DNA of 64,000 nucleotides. It comes from Halorientalis persicus. Its GTDB lineage: Archaea; Halobacteriota; Halobacteria; Halobacteriales; Haloarculaceae. Positions within the stretch are counted from its first letter, which is position 1, and the number at the start of each line of letters is the position of its first letter. Below the pieces are notes generated by a model. It had not been told where the DNA came from. It did not search any database and saw only the letters and a program-made list of their open reading frames with translations. The DNA is taken from positions 1 through 64,000 of the forward strand of contig NZ_FOCX01000020.1 of assembly GCF_900110215.1 (NCBI RefSeq). The letters run 5' to 3'. The position numbers were made by a program, and so were the translations under genes. Below, one piece after another: positions 6,670-16,352 of this stretch.

Positions 6670-8527
6670 AGGCACTGGGCGTCGTGGCGACCCGCGGGCC
6701 GTCGAGGAGTTCGTCGAAGACCTTCCGCTCGGCCGCCCGGAGGTGCTGGAGGAACGTCGACTGGGTGATGTCCATCATCGACGCGATCTCCTCGCCGCTG
6801 CTGTCGCGGGGCCAGGCGAAGAAGCCGGCGGTGTGGGCGGTCCGCAGCGCCTCGCGCTGGCGGTCGGTGAGCGACTCGTCGATTGAGTCGAGCAGCGTGT
6901 CCCGGCCGTCGCGTGGCCGTTCGCGCTCGCGTCGGGCGACGAGATCGACGCCGTCGTGGCGACGCCGCAGCGCCTCGACGAGGACGCGCGGGTTCGCGTC
7001 GCTGGGCAGGTCGACACAGAGGCGGGCGTCCGACGGCGAGACCGAGAGCGACCGGATCGCCGCGGTGCCGTGGGTCGCGAGCGTCGACAGGACGGCCCCG
7101 TCGCCGAGATCGAAGCGCACGACACAGCCCTCGTCGTGGGCGCGTACCACCTCGGCGTCGGCGAGCCGATCGGCCTGGGCCGCGAACGCGGTCACCTCGT
7201 CGCCGCTGGCGCCGGTGATGCTGAAGTACGCGACGAGGTCGTCGCCGCCGGTCGAGACGCGCTGGAGTTCGAGGTCACAGTCCCGGCGGGCCGCCAGCGC
7301 GACCAGCGGGTCGTCGGCGTCGGTCACGCGGAACTCGAGTTCGGTGAAGGCGTCGCTGACCAGCGCCTGCCGGCTCTCGGTCGCGTTGATCGCGTATCCG
7401 ATGGTCTCGCCCAGTTCGGCCAGCACACCCGTCTCGACGGCCTCGAACGCCTCCGCGTCGGGCGCGTGGACGACCAGCGTCCCGTAGGAGACCCCGCGGT
7501 GGGCGAGCGGGATGACCGCGAACGGCGACGGCTCGTCGGTCGGGTACCAGTCGGCGTCGGCGTCGGTCGCGGTGACGACCCGCCCCTCGTGGCGGGCGCG
7601 ATCCAGCGGCGTCGTCTCCGGCGTCTCGTCGAAGGCCGCGGCCAGTTCGCGGACGCTTCCCTCGTCGGTCCCCTCCCAGTCCCGAACGTCGAGACTCTCG
7701 TTGACCATGTTCATCCCGCCGATCCAGGCACAGGAGAAGGGATCCGAGGCGAACGTCTCACAGACGGCGCGTTCGATCTCGGCCTGGGTCGTCGCGCCGA
7801 CCAAGTGCCGGTTCACGTCGCGCAACACCTCGTTGGTGTTGTTCAGCAGGGTGAGCGCCTCGTTTTGCTCGCGGATGCGGAGCTCCCGGCGCTTGCGGTC
7901 GGTCACGTCGGTGTCGACGGCGACGTAGCGCTCGATGTCGCCCGCGTCGTCGGTGATCGGGGCGATCGTCATGTCGACCCAGCACTGTTCGCCGTCCTTG
8001 CGCTCGTTGATGATCTCACCGTCCCAGACGTTGCCCGACGTGATCTCGTCCCACAGCCGGTCGTAGAAGTCCGCGTCGTGTTCGCCGGACTTCCAGAGAC
8101 GCGGGTTCTCGTCGACGACCTCCGCGGGACTGTAGCCGGTCACGTCCTCGATGGCCGGGTTGGCGTAGGTGATCGTCCCGTCGGGATCGGTCAGGAAGAT
8201 GGCGTGTCCGGCGTGTTCGACGGCCTTCCGGAAACTGCGCAGTCGCTCGTTGGCCCGCTGGAGCGAGGCCGTCACCCGGGCTTCCTCTTCGAGGTACTGC
8301 GAGAGGTAAAACACGGTCAGCACGGCGAGGCCGCTCACGACCAGTCCCGGGAGCTCTTCGAGGCCGGTCCGGGTCGTCTGGGCCGTCCAGAGCTGGCGGG
8401 TCGTCATCAGCGCGAGCATCGCCGTGAGGAAGGCAAAGCGGCGGTCGCGGCTCCGGTGGAGCAAGACCAGCGAGTAGCCCGTCCCGAACAGCCGCAGGAG
8501 AATAGAGAGCACGAGGACGGGGTTCAC
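6668..8527 (-). CDS. Bat-like PAS/GAF/HTH_10 regulator, probably of the adjacent molybdoenzyme operon
   Basis: About 619 residues. Two N-terminal hydrophobic segments, then a PAS domain (AVEHAGHAIFLTDPDGTITYANPAI and its PAC part), a GAF domain, the haloarchaeal bacterio-opsin-activator-type GAF/HTH region, and a C-terminal HTH_10 (DRQREALRTAHTAGFFAWPR, MMDITQSTFLQHLRAAERK). The same architecture is known from Bat (bacterio-opsin) and DmsR (DMSO respiration). GTG at 8527 was chosen because it precedes the first helix; an upstream GTG at 8614 is possible. It is divergent from the molybdoenzyme operon, with three dyad sites between, so a local activator role for redox or oxygen sensing is likely. 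Confidence 0.8.
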   Translation of the reverse strand: MNPVLVLSILLRLFGTGYSLVLLHRSRDRRFAFLTAMLALMTTRQLWTAQTTRTGLEELPGLVVSGLAVLTVFYLSQYLEEEARVTASLQRANERLRSFRKAVEHAGHAIFLTDPDGTITYANPAIEDVTGYSPAEVVDENPRLWKSGEHDADFYDRLWDEITSGNVWDGEIINERKDGEQCWVDMTIAPITDDAGDIERYVAVDTDVTDRKRRELRIREQNEALTLLNNTNEVLRDVNRHLVGATTQAEIERAVCETFASDPFSCAWIGGMNMVNESLDVRDWEGTDEGSVRELAAAFDETPETTPLDRARHEGRVVTATDADADWYPTDEPSPFAVIPLAHRGVSYGTLVVHAPDAEAFEAVETGVLAELGETIGYAINATESRQALVSDAFTELEFRVTDADDPLVALAARRDCDLELQRVSTGGDDLVAYFSITGASGDEVTAFAAQADRLADAEVVRAHDEGCVVRFDLGDGAVLSTLATHGTAAIRSLSVSPSDARLCVDLPSDANPRVLVEALRRRHDGVDLVARRERERPRDGRDTLLDSIDESLTDRQREALRTAHTAGFFAWPRDSSGEEIASMMDITQSTFLQHLRAAERKVFDELLDGPRVATTPSA

Positions 8528-8666
8528 CGCGACCCACCCCCGAGAGAGAGACCGGCCGGTGTCGTCGCCACGTGGTACATAGTCGGCGGTACGCCGATGT
8601 GACACAAAAACCACCCTCGAATTCCGAGTGCGTGGGATTCAGCCGCGAGAGCCGCTCAGCCGCGAC

Positions 8667-8776
8667 CCAAACTGTATGGGTGTCCCCATTACCCGGGAAT
8701 CGCCCCCGGCCGTGACCGCCAAACAGTATGGGTAGCATCCACTCCCGGGAGGGGTGTGTAGGTCACACTGTATGAC
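8667..8776. promoter_or_regulatory. three dyad-symmetric sites in the regulator/molybdoenzyme intergenic region
   Basis: Three related 14-mers: CCAAACTGTATGGG (8667-8680), CCAAACAGTATGGG (8719-8732) and TCACACTGTATGAC (8763-8776). All fit the near-palindrome CA-A/T/C-AC-W-GT-A/T/G-TG, and the first two extend to CCNAWACWGTWTNGG. Spacing is 52 and 44 bases, about five and four helical turns. They lie between the divergent Bat-like regulator and the Fe-S gene and are the likely activator sites. Confidence 0.6.
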
Positions 8777-8824
8777 GCCGACCCAGCCCAGCCACGACGC
8801 GTGGCCACAACGGAGGTGGTCTCG

Positions 8825-9862
8825 ATGAGTTCCAACGACGCGATGCCGGGTGTCCCGGACACGCCCGACCGGGCCCAGCTCGACGCGATGGTCGACGCCG
8901 AGCAGGCCGACCCCCGCGCCGAACTCGAAGACGTCGACTTCTCGACGGAGTTGGGCGTGGCGATGGCCGAAGACGCCAAGGCGGTCTCGCGCGGTGAGAT
9001 CACGAGCGAGGAGTACTGGCAACGCTACGACGACCTCGCGGCCGAGGAGTTCGGCGAGGTCTACCACGAGACGCCGAACCCGGCCGTCGACCACGACACC
9101 GCCCAGACCATCGAGGACGACGTGGCCGAGTCGCTGTCCTGTACCGTCGGCTCGATGGCCTCGATCGCCGAGAGCCTCGAGGAACCGGCCGGCGACAGCG
9201 AGGGTGCAAGCGAGGACGGCGAAGACGACGATCACCGCTGGGGCATGGTGATCGACCTGCAGAAGTGCGTCGGCTGTGACTCCTGTTCGGTCGCGTGCAA
9301 GGCCGAGAACCGCACGCCGCCAGGCGTCTCCTACAACGTCGTCATGGAGGAGGAACACGGGGAGTTCCCGAACGTCCAGCGGACGAACGTGCCTCGGCCC
9401 TGTATGCAGTGTGAGAACCCGCCCTGCGTGCAGGTCTGTCCCGTGAGCGCGACCTACAAGATGGACAACGGGGTCGTCAACGTCGACTACGACCGGTGTA
9501 TCGGCTGCCGGTACTGTATGATCGCCTGCCCCTACGGCGCGCGCTACTTCGACTTCGGCGAGAACTACGACGACGAGGTCGAGGGGGCCGGCGAGATTAC
9601 CAGTCCCGAGTACGGCGTCGACCGGGGCGAGCGCGAACCCAAGAAGTCGCCGGTCGGCAACGTCCGGAAGTGTCACTTCTGTCACCACCGGCTGAACCGC
9701 GGCGAGGAACCGGCCTGCGTCGAGACCTGCGTGGGCGACGCCCGCAACATGGGCGATCTCGACGACCCCGACAGCGAGGTGGCGGAGATGGCCGCGTCCA
9801 CGCGTGCGATGCAGTTGAAAGAGGGCGAGGGAACCGATCCGAACGTCTACTACCTGGAGTGA
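8825..9862 (+). CDS. 4Fe-4S electron-transfer subunit of a molybdopterin oxidoreductase (DmsB/PsrB/TtrB type)
   Basis: 345 residues. The first ~140 are a very acidic extension without known motifs. The rest is a classic four-cluster ferredoxin-type subunit: CVGCDSCSVACKAENR, CMQCENPPCVQVCP, CIGCRYCMIACPYGARYF and CHFCHHRLNRGEEPACVETC. ATG at 8825 was chosen over GTG 8801 because GGAGGTG sits six bases before it. It passes electrons between the NrfD-type membrane subunit and the catalytic subunit. It has no Tat signal and probably crosses the membrane in complex with the Tat-bearing catalytic subunit. Confidence 0.88.
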   Translation: MSSNDAMPGVPDTPDRAQLDAMVDAEQADPRAELEDVDFSTELGVAMAEDAKAVSRGEITSEEYWQRYDDLAAEEFGEVYHETPNPAVDHDTAQTIEDDVAESLSCTVGSMASIAESLEEPAGDSEGASEDGEDDDHRWGMVIDLQKCVGCDSCSVACKAENRTPPGVSYNVVMEEEHGEFPNVQRTNVPRPCMQCENPPCVQVCPVSATYKMDNGVVNVDYDRCIGCRYCMIACPYGARYFDFGENYDDEVEGAGEITSPEYGVDRGEREPKKSPVGNVRKCHFCHHRLNRGEEPACVETCVGDARNMGDLDDPDSEVAEMAASTRAMQLKEGEGTDPNVYYLE

Positions 9863-9867
9863 TCACC

Positions 9868-11130
9868 ATGGCAACCGACAGCAAACAGTTCGACTTCGGA
9901 TTCCGGAACGGCCGGCTCCGCGTGGCCTGGTACGCCCTGCTCGCCGTCCTCCTGCTGGTCGGCGGGTACGCGATGTGGCTGCGACTCCAGGGCGGGATGC
10001 GGAGTACCAACCTCACGAGCATCACGCCGTGGGGCGCGTGGGTGGCCTTCTACATCTACTTCGTCGGCCTCTCGGCCGGGGCCTTCCTCGTGAGTACGCT
10101 GGCGAACGTCTTCGGTATCGAGCGCCTGCACCGCGTCGACCGCGACGCGCTGTTCGCGGCGATCGTCAGCATGGTCGTCGCCCTGCTGTTCGTCTGGACC
10201 GACCTCGGCCGGATGGACCGGATGTGGCACCCCTTCGCCTGGCGACAGGTCACGTCCGCGCTCTCCTGGGAGGTCCACGCCTACGTCGCCTACATCTTCG
10301 TGTTGATGACCGAGCTGTACTTCTCGATGCGGTACGACCTCGCCCGCGTCGCCGAGCGCGGGACCGGCCTGCGGGCGCGACTCGCCGGCCTGCTCACGCT
10401 GGGCCGCCGACAGCTCACCGACGAGTCCAGAGAGGCCGACCGCACGTGGCTCAAGCGGGCCGGCATCGTCGGCATCCCGCTAGCCATCTTCATGGTCCAC
10501 GGCGGGACTGGCGTCCTCTTCGCCGTCTCGAAGGCTCGCCCCTACTGGAACAGCGGGCTGTTCCCGGTGATCTTCATCATCTCGGCGGTCCTCTCGGGGA
10601 CGGCGCTGGTGATGTTGCTGTACGTCCTGCGGACGCGGCTGTTCGACGGCGAGCGGGTCGACCGGGACATCCTCGACCGACTCGCGACGTTGCTGGCCGC
10701 GTTCGTCGTCGTCGACGTGGCGCTGACGGCCATCGAGGCGCTGATCGCGATCGTCAGTCTCCACCCCCACGAAGTCGAGACCTGGCGTCTCATCCTGTTC
10801 GGGGAGATGTCGTGGTCGTTCTGGTGGTTCATGGTCGGCATGGGCTGGGTGTTCCCGCTGGTGCTGGTCTCGAAACGGGAGTGGCGGCGCACTCCGTGGC
10901 TGATGGCGGTGGCCGGCCTCAGCGTCGTGATCGGGATCATCGCCGTCCGGTTCAACATCGTCGTCCCGCCGCAGATCCGCCCCGTCATGGAGGGGCTCCC
11001 CCACGGCTCGTACTTCCCCTCCGCTGTCGAGTGGGCGACCAGCGTCGGGATGATGGCGGTCGGCCTGCTGCTGTACACGATCGGCGCGGAACTGCTGCCA
11101 CTGACGCCACTCGACGGAGGTGATCACTGA
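9868..11130 (+). CDS. NrfD/PsrC-type membrane quinol-interacting subunit
   Basis: 420 residues with eight to ten hydrophobic helices. It begins with a cytoplasmic segment, then YALLAVLLLVGGYAMWLRLQ; the core includes TPWGAWVAFYIYFVGLSAGAFLVS, the conserved start of NrfD/PsrC proteins. These anchor Fe-S/molybdo pairs and exchange electrons with the menaquinone pool. Five bases follow the Fe-S gene, and its TGA overlaps the ATG of the catalytic gene, so the operon is tightly coupled. Confidence 0.85.
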   Translation: MATDSKQFDFGFRNGRLRVAWYALLAVLLLVGGYAMWLRLQGGMRSTNLTSITPWGAWVAFYIYFVGLSAGAFLVSTLANVFGIERLHRVDRDALFAAIVSMVVALLFVWTDLGRMDRMWHPFAWRQVTSALSWEVHAYVAYIFVLMTELYFSMRYDLARVAERGTGLRARLAGLLTLGRRQLTDESREADRTWLKRAGIVGIPLAIFMVHGGTGVLFAVSKARPYWNSGLFPVIFIISAVLSGTALVMLLYVLRTRLFDGERVDRDILDRLATLLAAFVVVDVALTAIEALIAIVSLHPHEVETWRLILFGEMSWSFWWFMVGMGWVFPLVLVSKREWRRTPWLMAVAGLSVVIGIIAVRFNIVVPPQIRPVMEGLPHGSYFPSAVEWATSVGMMAVGLLLYTIGAELLPLTPLDGGDH

Positions 11131-14100
11131 TGTCCACCGAACCAGACGACGACGAGCGTACCGACTCCGCAGGCGCATCGCTCACCAGACGCGACCTCGT
11201 GAAAGCGGTCGGCAGCGTCGGCCTCGTGGCCGGGGCCAGCGCCGCGACCGTGAACGTCGACCTCGACGACCTCTGGAGCGACGACCCACACTACGTCGGG
11301 ACCGACTACGGCGAGTACGGCGCGAGCGACGTGATCCACACGACCTGCGGGCAGTGTAACACCTTCTGCCCGATCAAGGTCCGCATCGCCGACGACGGAG
11401 CCGACAGCGGCCAGTACAGTTCGCTGGTCCGCAAACTCGCCGGCAACCCCTACTCGTTCCTCACCACCCAGCCGTTCGCGCAGGTACCCTACGGGAGCGA
11501 CCCCGAGGATGTGGCGACTGGCGACCTCGAGGGGACCGGCGACGTCGACACCGACCGCTGGTCGCTGTCGGGCGGGCGGATCTGCCTGAAGGGCCAGGCC
11601 GGCATCCAGACGGCCTTCGACAGCTACCGGGTCCGCAAGCCGATGAAACGGGTCGGCCCCCGGGGCTCCGGCGAGTGGAAGACCGTCTCCTGGGAGCAGG
11701 CTATCTCTGACATCGTCGAGGGCGACGAGGAACTCGGCCACCCCGGCCTCCGCGACCTGTGGGGGTACGCTCCCCAGGAGGCGGTGATGGCCGACTGGGA
11801 GGCCGTCCAGAACGGCGAGATGGAGAAGGCGGACTTCGACGAGAAGTGGGGTGACGACCTGATCGACACCGACCACCCCGACCTGGGGCCGAAGGCGAAC
11901 CAGATCGTCGACGTGGGCGGGTTCCGGCGCAACTTCATCCGGACCCGGCTGTGGCACCAGGGGCTGGGCTCGATCAACAGCGTCCACCACGCCGGGACCT
12001 GCGGGTTCTCCAGCGTCCTCGGGAACGTCCGCTCCCACGACGCCCCCAAGAAGCGCCAGTACCCCGACATCGAGAACTGCGAGTACCTCCTCGTGTGGGG
12101 GACCAATCCGATGGTCGCCAACAAGGGACCGACCTGGCTCGCGCCGAAACTGACCAACGCCATCGCGGACGGGATGCGGATGGACGTGGTCGACCCGCGG
12201 CTCTCGAAGACCGCCGAGAAGGCCGAGACGTGGGTCCCGGTCGAACCCGGCGCGGACGGCGCGCTCGCGCTCGGGATGGCCCGCTGGATCCTCGAACACG
12301 ACCGCCACGACCGCGAGTACCTCCGTAATCCATCCGAGAGCGCCGCCGAGACCGACGGCGAGCCGACCTGGAGCGACGCGACCCACCTCGTCCTCGTCGA
12401 CGAGGAGGCCGGCCCGAAAGCCCGCGCGTCGGACCTTGGACTGGTCGGCGCGGACCACGAGCTGGCCGACGACTTCGTCGCCGTCGACGCCGACACCGGC
12501 GAGTTGGGGCCGGTCAGCGAGATCGAGACCGCCGTCCTCGACGTGTCGATGACCGTCGACGGGACCGCGGTCGAGAGCGTCTGGAGCCAGTACCGCGACC
12601 GCGTCTTCGAGCACACCGTCGCCGAGTACGCCGAGATGGCAGGTGTCTCGGTCGACCGACTCGCCGAGATCGCCGACGAGTTCACCAGTCACGGCAAGCA
12701 GGCGGCGATCATGGCCTACCGCGGCCCGGCCAAACACACCAACGGCTTCTACAACACCCGCGCCATCGCCACCCTCCAGCACCTCATCGGGAACTACGAC
12801 TGGAAGGGCGGGCAGATCACGCCCTACGCCGGCTACGACACGATGTCCGGCCGCTACGAACTCGGGCAGGTCCCCGACGGCCACTCGCCGTGGGGTATCC
12901 CGCTGTTGCGTGGCGGCGTCAACTACGAGGACACCTCGCTGTTCGAGCGCGACGACGGCTACCCGGCGAAGCGGCCGTGGTTCCCCGTCGCGCCGCCACA
13001 GGCCACCCAGGAACTGTACGGGAGCGCCGCCGACGAGTACCCCTACGGCGTCGAGGCGCTGTTCATCCGGCCGTACTCGAACAACCACGTGATGGCCGTC
13101 GCCGGCGGCGACCGGATCCCAGACATCCTGGGCGACCCCGACACCATCCCGCTGGTCGTCGCCTCTGACACGGTGATCGGCGAGACCAGCAAGTACGCCG
13201 ACTACATCCTCCCGGAGCCGACCTACCTCGAACGCTGGGAGAACTTCGGCACCTACCCGAACAAGCGACTGGCCGACGAGAAGATCAGCCAGCCCGCGGT
13301 CAACGTCGTCCCGGACGCGCGCCCGTTCGAGGACGTGCTGATCGACCTCTGGAAAGAGCTCGACCTCCCCGGCGTCGGCGAGGGTGCGATCCCCGACAGC
13401 GACGGGAAGCTGTGGCCGCTCCACCAGGCGGAGGACTTCTACCTGAAACTGGCGGCGAACATCGCCTACTCCCGGGACCCGGTTCCCGACGCCGGCGAGG
13501 ACGAGCTGCGGGTCTTCCGCGAGAGCCACGAGAAGGGGCTGGGCGAGGCCTTCGACCTCGACCGCTGGAAGCAGGCCGTCACGGCCGCGGAGTGGCCGAA
13601 GGTCGTCACCGTCCTCAACCGCGGTGGACGCTTCGAGGAACCGGTCGAAGACTACGACGACCGCTTCGCCGAGTACGGCCACGACTATGACTACGCCGAG
13701 CGCTTCCCGGATTCGAACGCCTACGACGGCGAGCAGATGCGGTACAAACTCGGCTCGCGCGTTGATTTCTACAGCGAGGTCGTCCCGAACGGCAAACACG
13801 CCTACACCGGCGAGCGCTTCGACCCGCTCCCGCGCGTCGACGACGTGGAACACTACAGCGGCGAGGTGCAGGCGTCGGTCACCGGCGAGGGCGACCCCGA
13901 TCGACCCCTGCGGCTCATCAACTGGAAGCCACGGACCCAGGGGATGCACCGGACCACCAACAGCCCGTGGCTCCGGGAGACCCGCCCGGAGAACCCGGTG
14001 TGGATCAATCCCCGCGACGCCGAGGAACGCGGGATCGAGAACGGCGACGAGATCACCGTCGACGCCGGCCGCCGCGAGGTCGAGGGGATCGCGATGGTCA

Positions 14101-14402
14101 CTGGCGGTATCCGCCCGGGCGTGGTCGGCGCGATGTGGGGCTGGGGCCGGAGCGGCGACGGCGCGACCGCGGAGACGGTCGACGGGACCACCCGCGGCCC
14201 GGTCGAAGCCGACGGGCACACCCCCTACCGGTTCGACGAGCCGATGACCGAGGAGGCGGGGCTGGCGAAGGGCCGGGACGCCGGGTTCGCCATCAACCAC
14301 CTCCAGCCCCTCGACGCGGAACTGGGCGATACCGGCCTGTCGGACCTCGTCGGCGGGAGCAACGCACAGTACGACGCCTTCGTCGAGGTCGAACGGCGGT
14401 GA
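11130..14402 (+). CDS. Tat-exported molybdopterin oxidoreductase, catalytic subunit (PsrA/TtrA/ArrA-like)
   Basis: 1090 residues. A Tat signal is visible at 19-40 (TRRDLVKAVGSVGLVAG). The N-terminal 4Fe-4S site is C73-x2-C76-x3-C80, with C152 as the fourth ligand. The molybdenum ligand is probably Cys291 in HHAGTCGFSS, which places the protein with the Cys-ligated polysulfide/thiosulfate/tetrathionate/arsenate reductases rather than the Ser-ligated DmsA group. The large size and Fe-S/NrfD partners favour a tetrathionate- or polysulfide-type reductase. Several long insertions are seen. The exact electron acceptor cannot be assigned from sequence. A TorD chaperone gene follows after five bases. 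Confidence 0.82.
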   Translation: MSTEPDDDERTDSAGASLTRRDLVKAVGSVGLVAGASAATVNVDLDDLWSDDPHYVGTDYGEYGASDVIHTTCGQCNTFCPIKVRIADDGADSGQYSSLVRKLAGNPYSFLTTQPFAQVPYGSDPEDVATGDLEGTGDVDTDRWSLSGGRICLKGQAGIQTAFDSYRVRKPMKRVGPRGSGEWKTVSWEQAISDIVEGDEELGHPGLRDLWGYAPQEAVMADWEAVQNGEMEKADFDEKWGDDLIDTDHPDLGPKANQIVDVGGFRRNFIRTRLWHQGLGSINSVHHAGTCGFSSVLGNVRSHDAPKKRQYPDIENCEYLLVWGTNPMVANKGPTWLAPKLTNAIADGMRMDVVDPRLSKTAEKAETWVPVEPGADGALALGMARWILEHDRHDREYLRNPSESAAETDGEPTWSDATHLVLVDEEAGPKARASDLGLVGADHELADDFVAVDADTGELGPVSEIETAVLDVSMTVDGTAVESVWSQYRDRVFEHTVAEYAEMAGVSVDRLAEIADEFTSHGKQAAIMAYRGPAKHTNGFYNTRAIATLQHLIGNYDWKGGQITPYAGYDTMSGRYELGQVPDGHSPWGIPLLRGGVNYEDTSLFERDDGYPAKRPWFPVAPPQATQELYGSAADEYPYGVEALFIRPYSNNHVMAVAGGDRIPDILGDPDTIPLVVASDTVIGETSKYADYILPEPTYLERWENFGTYPNKRLADEKISQPAVNVVPDARPFEDVLIDLWKELDLPGVGEGAIPDSDGKLWPLHQAEDFYLKLAANIAYSRDPVPDAGEDELRVFRESHEKGLGEAFDLDRWKQAVTAAEWPKVVTVLNRGGRFEEPVEDYDDRFAEYGHDYDYAERFPDSNAYDGEQMRYKLGSRVDFYSEVVPNGKHAYTGERFDPLPRVDDVEHYSGEVQASVTGEGDPDRPLRLINWKPRTQGMHRTTNSPWLRETRPENPVWINPRDAEERGIENGDEITVDAGRREVEGIAMVTGGIRPGVVGAMWGWGRSGDGATAETVDGTTRGPVEADGHTPYRFDEPMTEEAGLAKGRDAGFAINHLQPLDAELGDTGLSDLVGGSNAQYDAFVEVERR

Positions 14403-14407
14403 TTCCC

Positions 14408-15151
14408 ATGGGAGAACACACCAAGGGCCGGGACGGCCGGCCGGACGACACCATCCCGCCGACACCCGACGCGGACGGCTCGGTCGCCAGGGCGAGAGCG
14501 AACGTGTACGGACTGCTGGCCGCCGCCCTCGACGGCGAGGTCGAGACGCTGGCGACCGCACTCGAAGACGGGACGTTCGCCCGGCTCGGGGCCGAACTCC
14601 CGGCCGAGATACCGACCGACGCGCTCACTCGCGCCGACCTCGACGCCGAGGCGCTCCGGGTCGGCTACGACAACCTGTTCGTGGTCCCGGGCCAGCACTA
14701 CGTCCCGCCGTTCGCGTCGGCGCACGCCGACGACCCCAGCGAGTCCTTCGAGTCGGACTCGCCGTACCACGACGAGGGTGCGGCCGGCGAACTGCTCGGC
14801 GACCCCGCGGCGACGATGGCACGGCTGTACGCTCGGGTGGGCTTCGAGCCCGACCGCGGCGACGGAATCCCGGACCACGTCGCCGCCGAACTGGCGTTCA
14901 TGTCCGCCCTCTGTGCCCGGGAGGCGACGCTCCACCGGGGCGACGGCGACGCAAGCGAGATCGAGACGCTCCGTGACCTCCAGCGGACGGTAGTGAGCGA
15001 ACTCGGCTGGCTCGACGCGTTCGACGACGCCGTCGCCGCGGAAGACACCGTCGAGGGGACCTTCGCCGCGCTGACCCGCCTCACACGGACGTTCGTCGCC
15101 TGGGACGCACGGGACGGCGTCGCGACCGACGCCGAGTCCGACAGGCCGTGA
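14408..15151 (+). CDS. TorD/DmsD-family molybdoenzyme maturation chaperone
   Basis: 247 residues, mostly helical. Family marks: ARANVYGLLAAALDG near the start, LRVGYDNLFVVPGQHYVPPFASAHAD in the middle and PDHVAAELAFMSALCARE in the third quarter, matching the TorD pattern E/D-x-x-R/Y-x-x-L-F and DH-x-x-x-E-L-x-F-M. Such chaperones bind the Tat leader of the catalytic subunit and hold it until cofactor insertion. Last gene of the operon. Confidence 0.85.
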   Translation: MGEHTKGRDGRPDDTIPPTPDADGSVARARANVYGLLAAALDGEVETLATALEDGTFARLGAELPAEIPTDALTRADLDAEALRVGYDNLFVVPGQHYVPPFASAHADDPSESFESDSPYHDEGAAGELLGDPAATMARLYARVGFEPDRGDGIPDHVAAELAFMSALCAREATLHRGDGDASEIETLRDLQRTVVSELGWLDAFDDAVAAEDTVEGTFAALTRLTRTFVAWDARDGVATDAESDRP

Positions 15152-15253
15152 GCGAGTCGCAGTCGGACCGCGTTCGGGGCCAGGCCGTGGTCGGGGTCAG
15201 CACCCGACCCGAGAGTGACGGGCTTATCCGGCTGACCGTCCAGTAAGTTCGTA

Positions 15254-16273
15254 ATGGACCTCTCGATCGTCGACATCGCGCCGGTTCGCGCGGGAGAGAC
15301 AGCCACGGACGCCTACGAGGACACGGTCGCGCTGGCGCAGGCGGCCGAACGGCTCGGCTACTCGCGGTTCTGGGTGGCCGAACACCACGGCCTCGCCGAC
15401 GCCATCGCGAGCACGACCCCCGAAGTGTTGATCTCGCATCTCGCCGCGAAGACCGACGAGATCCGCGTCGGCTCGGGGACGGTCCTCCTCAACCACTACA
15501 GCCCGTTCAAAGTCGCCGAGACGTTCAGCGCGCTCGACGCGCTCGCGCCCGGCCGGGTCGATCTCGGACTCGGCCGCGCGACGGGGATGCCAGCCGTCGA
15601 CCGCGCCCTGCAGTCGGGCCCGCCACGCGGTGGCGACGATCACCCCGAGAAGATCGAGGCCGTCGCCAGCCACGTCTACGACGCCTACCCCGAGGACCAC
15701 CCCTACAGCGACATCGTGCTGCCCCGTTCGGCAGACGGCATCCCAGAGGTCTGGGTCCTCGGGTCCAGCCCGTCCAGCGCCGAGATCGCCGGTGAGCTCG
15801 GGCTACCCTACGCCTTCGCCGCGTTCATCAGGCCGACCGTCGCCGAGCGGGCGCTCGCGACTTACAGACAGTCCTTCCAGTCCTCGCCGTTCGACGGTGG
15901 ACTGGACGAACCACACAGTATGCTCGCCGTCAACGTCGCCTGTGCCGAGACGGACCACGAGGCCGCGCGGCTCCGGGCGTCCTCGGAGGCCGCCTACCGG
16001 CGGATGGCCCGCGGCGCGTTCGGCCCGCCGCCGACCGTCGAGGAAGCCGTCGACGAGATCGGCGGCGTGCCGGACCCGACGCCCGAGTCGCTCGACCCGA
16101 GCGAGTGGCCCCGGGCCATCTCCGGCGGTCCCGAGACCATCGGGACGCTGCTGGAGGGCATGGTCGAGCAGGTCGGAGCCGACGAGGTGATCGTCCAGAA
16201 CCTCATCGAGGACCCCGAGGACCGGATCCGCTCGCACGAACTCATCGCCGAGGGCGTCGGTCTCGGGGAGTGA
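15254..16273 (+). CDS. luciferase-like (LLM) flavin-dependent oxidoreductase
   Basis: 339 residues in a TIM-barrel pattern of the LLM family: LSIVDIAPVRAGETATDAYED, FWVAEHHGLADAIASTTPEVL, VGSGTVLLNHYSP, and GRVDLGLGRATGMP. WVLGSSPSSAEIAGELGLPYAFA is the conserved region near the flavin phosphate. Members use FMN or F420; the WVAEHH form with SAEIAGELG is typical of the YhbW-like MsnO8 subgroup. The substrate is unknown. Monocistronic. Confidence 0.8.
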   Translation: MDLSIVDIAPVRAGETATDAYEDTVALAQAAERLGYSRFWVAEHHGLADAIASTTPEVLISHLAAKTDEIRVGSGTVLLNHYSPFKVAETFSALDALAPGRVDLGLGRATGMPAVDRALQSGPPRGGDDHPEKIEAVASHVYDAYPEDHPYSDIVLPRSADGIPEVWVLGSSPSSAEIAGELGLPYAFAAFIRPTVAERALATYRQSFQSSPFDGGLDEPHSMLAVNVACAETDHEAARLRASSEAAYRRMARGAFGPPPTVEEAVDEIGGVPDPTPESLDPSEWPRAISGGPETIGTLLEGMVEQVGADEVIVQNLIEDPEDRIRSHELIAEGVGLGE

Positions 16274-16352
16274 CGGACGCGCCGCGTGACTTCCGAGACG
16301 ACGGTAGTGTCACTCACAAAATATTCGGAAGTGGAAGAGACACTGCAGGGCA

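Noticed and set aside
11124-14561. 1145-codon minus-strand open frame opposite the molybdoenzyme gene
   Set aside because: A GC-bias shadow of the catalytic subunit. The plus-strand product has a Tat signal, Fe-S cysteines and Mo-site motifs; the minus-strand one has none.
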